Notes under the pieces: generated by a model
The model's database searches: none
The model's input: the letters and a program-made list of their open reading frames with translations, nothing else
What the model was told of the DNA's origin: nothing
NCBI GenBank assembly: GCA_024639745.1
Contig: JAHEHW010000095.1
Location: 1 to 6,766 of the forward strand
Reading direction: 5' to 3'
DNA length: 6,766 bases
From: Salaquimonas sp.
Lineage (GTDB): Bacteria; Pseudomonadota; Alphaproteobacteria; Rhizobiales; Rhizobiaceae
Shown here: positions 5,380 through 6,766 of the stretch, piece after piece
Layout: each line of letters starts with the position of its first letter
Position numbering within the stretch: the first letter of the stretch is position 1
Made by a program: the position numbers and the translations under genes

Positions 5380-6656
5380 CACCCGATCTGATCCTAAAGG
5401 GCGGCAGACTTCCCAATGGCGAGATTGCCGACATCGCTATTGAGAAGGATAGAATTTCCGCGGTCGAGCCGGCGATCACTGCAGAAGCGAAAGAGACAGT
5501 CGATATCTCAGGAAACCTGGTTTCACCGCCATTCGTGGACCCGCATTTTCACATGGATGCGACGCTTTCCTATGGCAGGCCGCGGATCAATGCTTCCGGA
5601 ACGCTCTTGGAAGGAATCTCACTTTGGGGAGAGCTGAAACCGCTCCAGACCGAGGAGGAAATAGCGGAACGGGCGCTTGCCTATTGCGACTGGGCCGCAT
5701 CGAAAGGTCTGTTGGCAATCCGCAGCCATGTCGATACCAGCGACGAAAATGGATTGAAAGGAGTTCGTGCGCTCATCGAGGTCCGCGAGCAGATCAAAAG
5801 GTATATCCGACTGCAGCTGGTGGCCTTTCCGCAGGACGGTTTTTACCGGTCGCCAACAGCGCGGGATTGCACGCTCAGAGCGCTTGACTTGGGCGTCGAT
5901 ATCGTAGGTGGCATCCCGCATTTCGAGCGCACCATGGAAGATGGCCGGCAATCGGTGACCGAACTCTGCGAGATCGCTGCCACGCGCGGTCTTATGGTGG
6001 ACATGCATTGCGATGAAACCGATGACCCTTTGTCACGGCACATCGAACAGCTTGCCTTCGAGACGCAGCGGCTCGGCCTTCAGGGCCGGGTTGCCGGTTC
6101 ACACCTTACATCCATGCATTCAATGGACAATTACTACGTCTCCAAGCTGCTTCCCTTGATGGCGGAAGCGCAGGTAGCCGCGATCCCCAATCCGCTGATC
6201 AACATTACCCTTCAGGGACGCCATGACACCTATCCCAAACGCCGTGGCATGACTCGTGTGCCCGAAATGCTGCAATACGGTATCCGCGTGGGCTTTGGTC
6301 AGGACTGCGTCATGGACCCTTGGTACTCGCTTGGGACCGCCGACCTGCTCGATGTGGCTTTCATGGGTCTCCATGTAGCTCAGATGACAAGTCCAGCCGA
6401 CATGCACCGCTGCTTCGCGATGGTCACGAGCGAAAGCGCTGCGATCATGGGCCTGGAAGACTACGGCCTGGAAAAAGGCTGCCGGGCAGATCTCGTCGTT
6501 CTCAATGCTGCGGATCCGGTAGAGGCTATAAGACTGCGCGCCGATCGCCTGATGGTTATTGCCGGCGGAGAAATCATAGCCAGGGGCGAAGCCGCAAACA
6601 TGCGGCTTAATCTTCCCGAGCGGCCTGAAAGCGTCTCACCGAGACGCCCCCTTTAG
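5376..6656 (+). CDS. codA: CodA-type cytosine deaminase, candidate 5-methylcytosine deaminase
   Basis: This is a cytoplasmic amidohydrolase-superfamily metalloenzyme of 426 aa, against 427 for E. coli CodA. It should hydrolyse the amino group of a cytosine-like base to give the uracil-like product and ammonia. Metal and catalytic residues are all present: His57 and His59 in PHFHMD, Gln153 in FPQDG, His211 and Glu214 in MHCDETDD, His243 in GSHLTSMHS, and Asp310. LQGRHDTYPKRRGMTRV (279-295) and DPWYSLGTADLL (314-325) are strongly CodA-like. The key difference is GQDCVMDPW (308-316): E. coli has His-Asp-Asp here, so the residue matching Asp314 is Cys311 (codon 6306-6308) and His312 is Gln309. 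Published work (Hitchcock, Raushel and colleagues) found that CodA homologues lacking Asp314 deaminate 5-methylcytosine to thymine. The start at 5376 is chosen for the ATGA overlap and the AAGGGGG just upstream; a longer frame from 5139 would run through permease 2. The symbol marks homology, not proven cytosine specificity. Isocytosine and other amino-heterocycles remain possible. Confidence 0.92.
   Translation: MTPDLILKGGRLPNGEIADIAIEKDRISAVEPAITAEAKETVDISGNLVSPPFVDPHFHMDATLSYGRPRINASGTLLEGISLWGELKPLQTEEEIAERALAYCDWAASKGLLAIRSHVDTSDENGLKGVRALIEVREQIKRYIRLQLVAFPQDGFYRSPTARDCTLRALDLGVDIVGGIPHFERTMEDGRQSVTELCEIAATRGLMVDMHCDETDDPLSRHIEQLAFETQRLGLQGRVAGSHLTSMHSMDNYYVSKLLPLMAEAQVAAIPNPLINITLQGRHDTYPKRRGMTRVPEMLQYGIRVGFGQDCVMDPWYSLGTADLLDVAFMGLHVAQMTSPADMHRCFAMVTSESAAIMGLEDYGLEKGCRADLVVLNAADPVEAIRLRADRLMVIAGGEIIARGEAANMRLNLPERPESVSPRRPL
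6631..6647. terminator. Bidirectional hairpin terminator candidate
   Basis: GCGTCTC (6631-6637) pairs perfectly with GAGACGC (6641-6647) around ACC. On the plus strand it is followed by CCCCTTTAG, a weak T tract. On the minus strand it lies just after the universal-stress-protein stop and is followed by TTTC. It is encoded within the last codons of the deaminase, where two convergent transcripts must end. The hairpin is clear, but the poor T tracts make termination strength uncertain. Confidence 0.5.
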
Positions 6657-6766
6657 CGCAGAACGTGGACTGTGCACTCTGCGTGACGCACGACACGGGC
6701 AGCCGTCGAACCGAGCAGAAAATCCCGAAGTCCCGGTTTGTGGGAAGCCACGACGATGCAGTCTCC
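6653..6766 (-). CDS. Universal stress protein (UspA family), C-terminal part
   Basis: The minus strand reads 37 codons from the window edge to a TAA at 6655-6653. The stretch is IVVASHKPGLRDFLLGSTAA followed by RVVRHAECTVHVLR. This is the typical end of a UspA-family domain: a beta strand with a small-residue/His turn, the L-L-G-S-T phosphate-binding segment, then R-V-x-R-x-A and a final beta strand. The nucleotide-binding signature is only partly canonical (ASHKPG instead of the usual G-x-x-G). Family members are cytoplasmic stress proteins, often binding ATP. The 5' end is outside the window. The gene converges on the deaminase; the two share bases 6653-6656, so both stop codons overlap. 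There is no evident functional link to the importer. Confidence 0.85.
   Translation of the reverse strand, partial: GDCIVVASHKPGLRDFLLGSTAARVVRHAECTVHVLR

Noticed and set aside
4846..5382. Minus-strand open frame of 178 codons
   Set aside because: It is the antisense of the conserved permease 2, with polar shadow-like composition.
1..6766. Mobile elements, CRISPR arrays or tRNA/rRNA genes
   Set aside because: I found no transposase-like frames, regularly spaced repeats, terminal inverted repeats or RNA gene signatures.

Overview
The base composition, codon use and gene content suggest an alphaproteobacterium, probably of the Hyphomicrobiales (Rhizobium/Agrobacterium/Brucella-Ochrobactrum type). 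This is an impression from the sequence, not a database result. Almost all of the window is one tightly packed plus-strand operon for taking up a small compound by an ABC importer and deaminating it in the cytoplasm.

Layout: 1-98 may hold the 3' end of an upstream plus-strand gene (weak). 99-212 is non-coding and has small repeats. 213-656 encodes a YdcZ-type DMT membrane protein. 657-784 is an intergenic control region with a good sigma70-like promoter (698-726), whose -10 lies inside a palindrome (718-735) that looks like a repressor operator. The operon follows: a Tat-exported BMP-family binding protein (785-1813), a double-domain ABC ATPase (1825-3396), two BPD_transp_2 permeases (3386-4435 and 4435-5379) and a CodA-type deaminase (5376-6656). 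The genes from ATPase to deaminase overlap by 11, 1 and 4 bases, so translation is probably coupled. On the minus strand, 6653-6766 is the C-terminal end of a UspA-family protein. Its stop codon overlaps the deaminase stop, and a 7-bp hairpin at 6631-6647 could terminate transcription from both sides.

How the genes work together: the BMP protein captures a nucleobase or nucleoside-like ligand in the periplasm. The ATPase and two permeases import it, and the last gene deaminates it. The deaminase has the complete metal and catalytic set of E. coli cytosine deaminase, but the position equivalent to E. coli Asp314 is Cys (Cys311). Loss of that aspartate was used in published work to find bacterial 5-methylcytosine deaminases. 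The most interesting reading is therefore that this operon scavenges 5-methylcytosine, or another 5-substituted or modified pyrimidine, through a BMP-type ABC importer rather than the CodB permease paired with CodA in E. coli.

A second unexpected feature is a perfect 10-bp GC-rich stem-loop (1845-1870) at the very start of the ATPase gene, which has no visible Shine-Dalgarno. It may set the ratio of binding protein to transporter.
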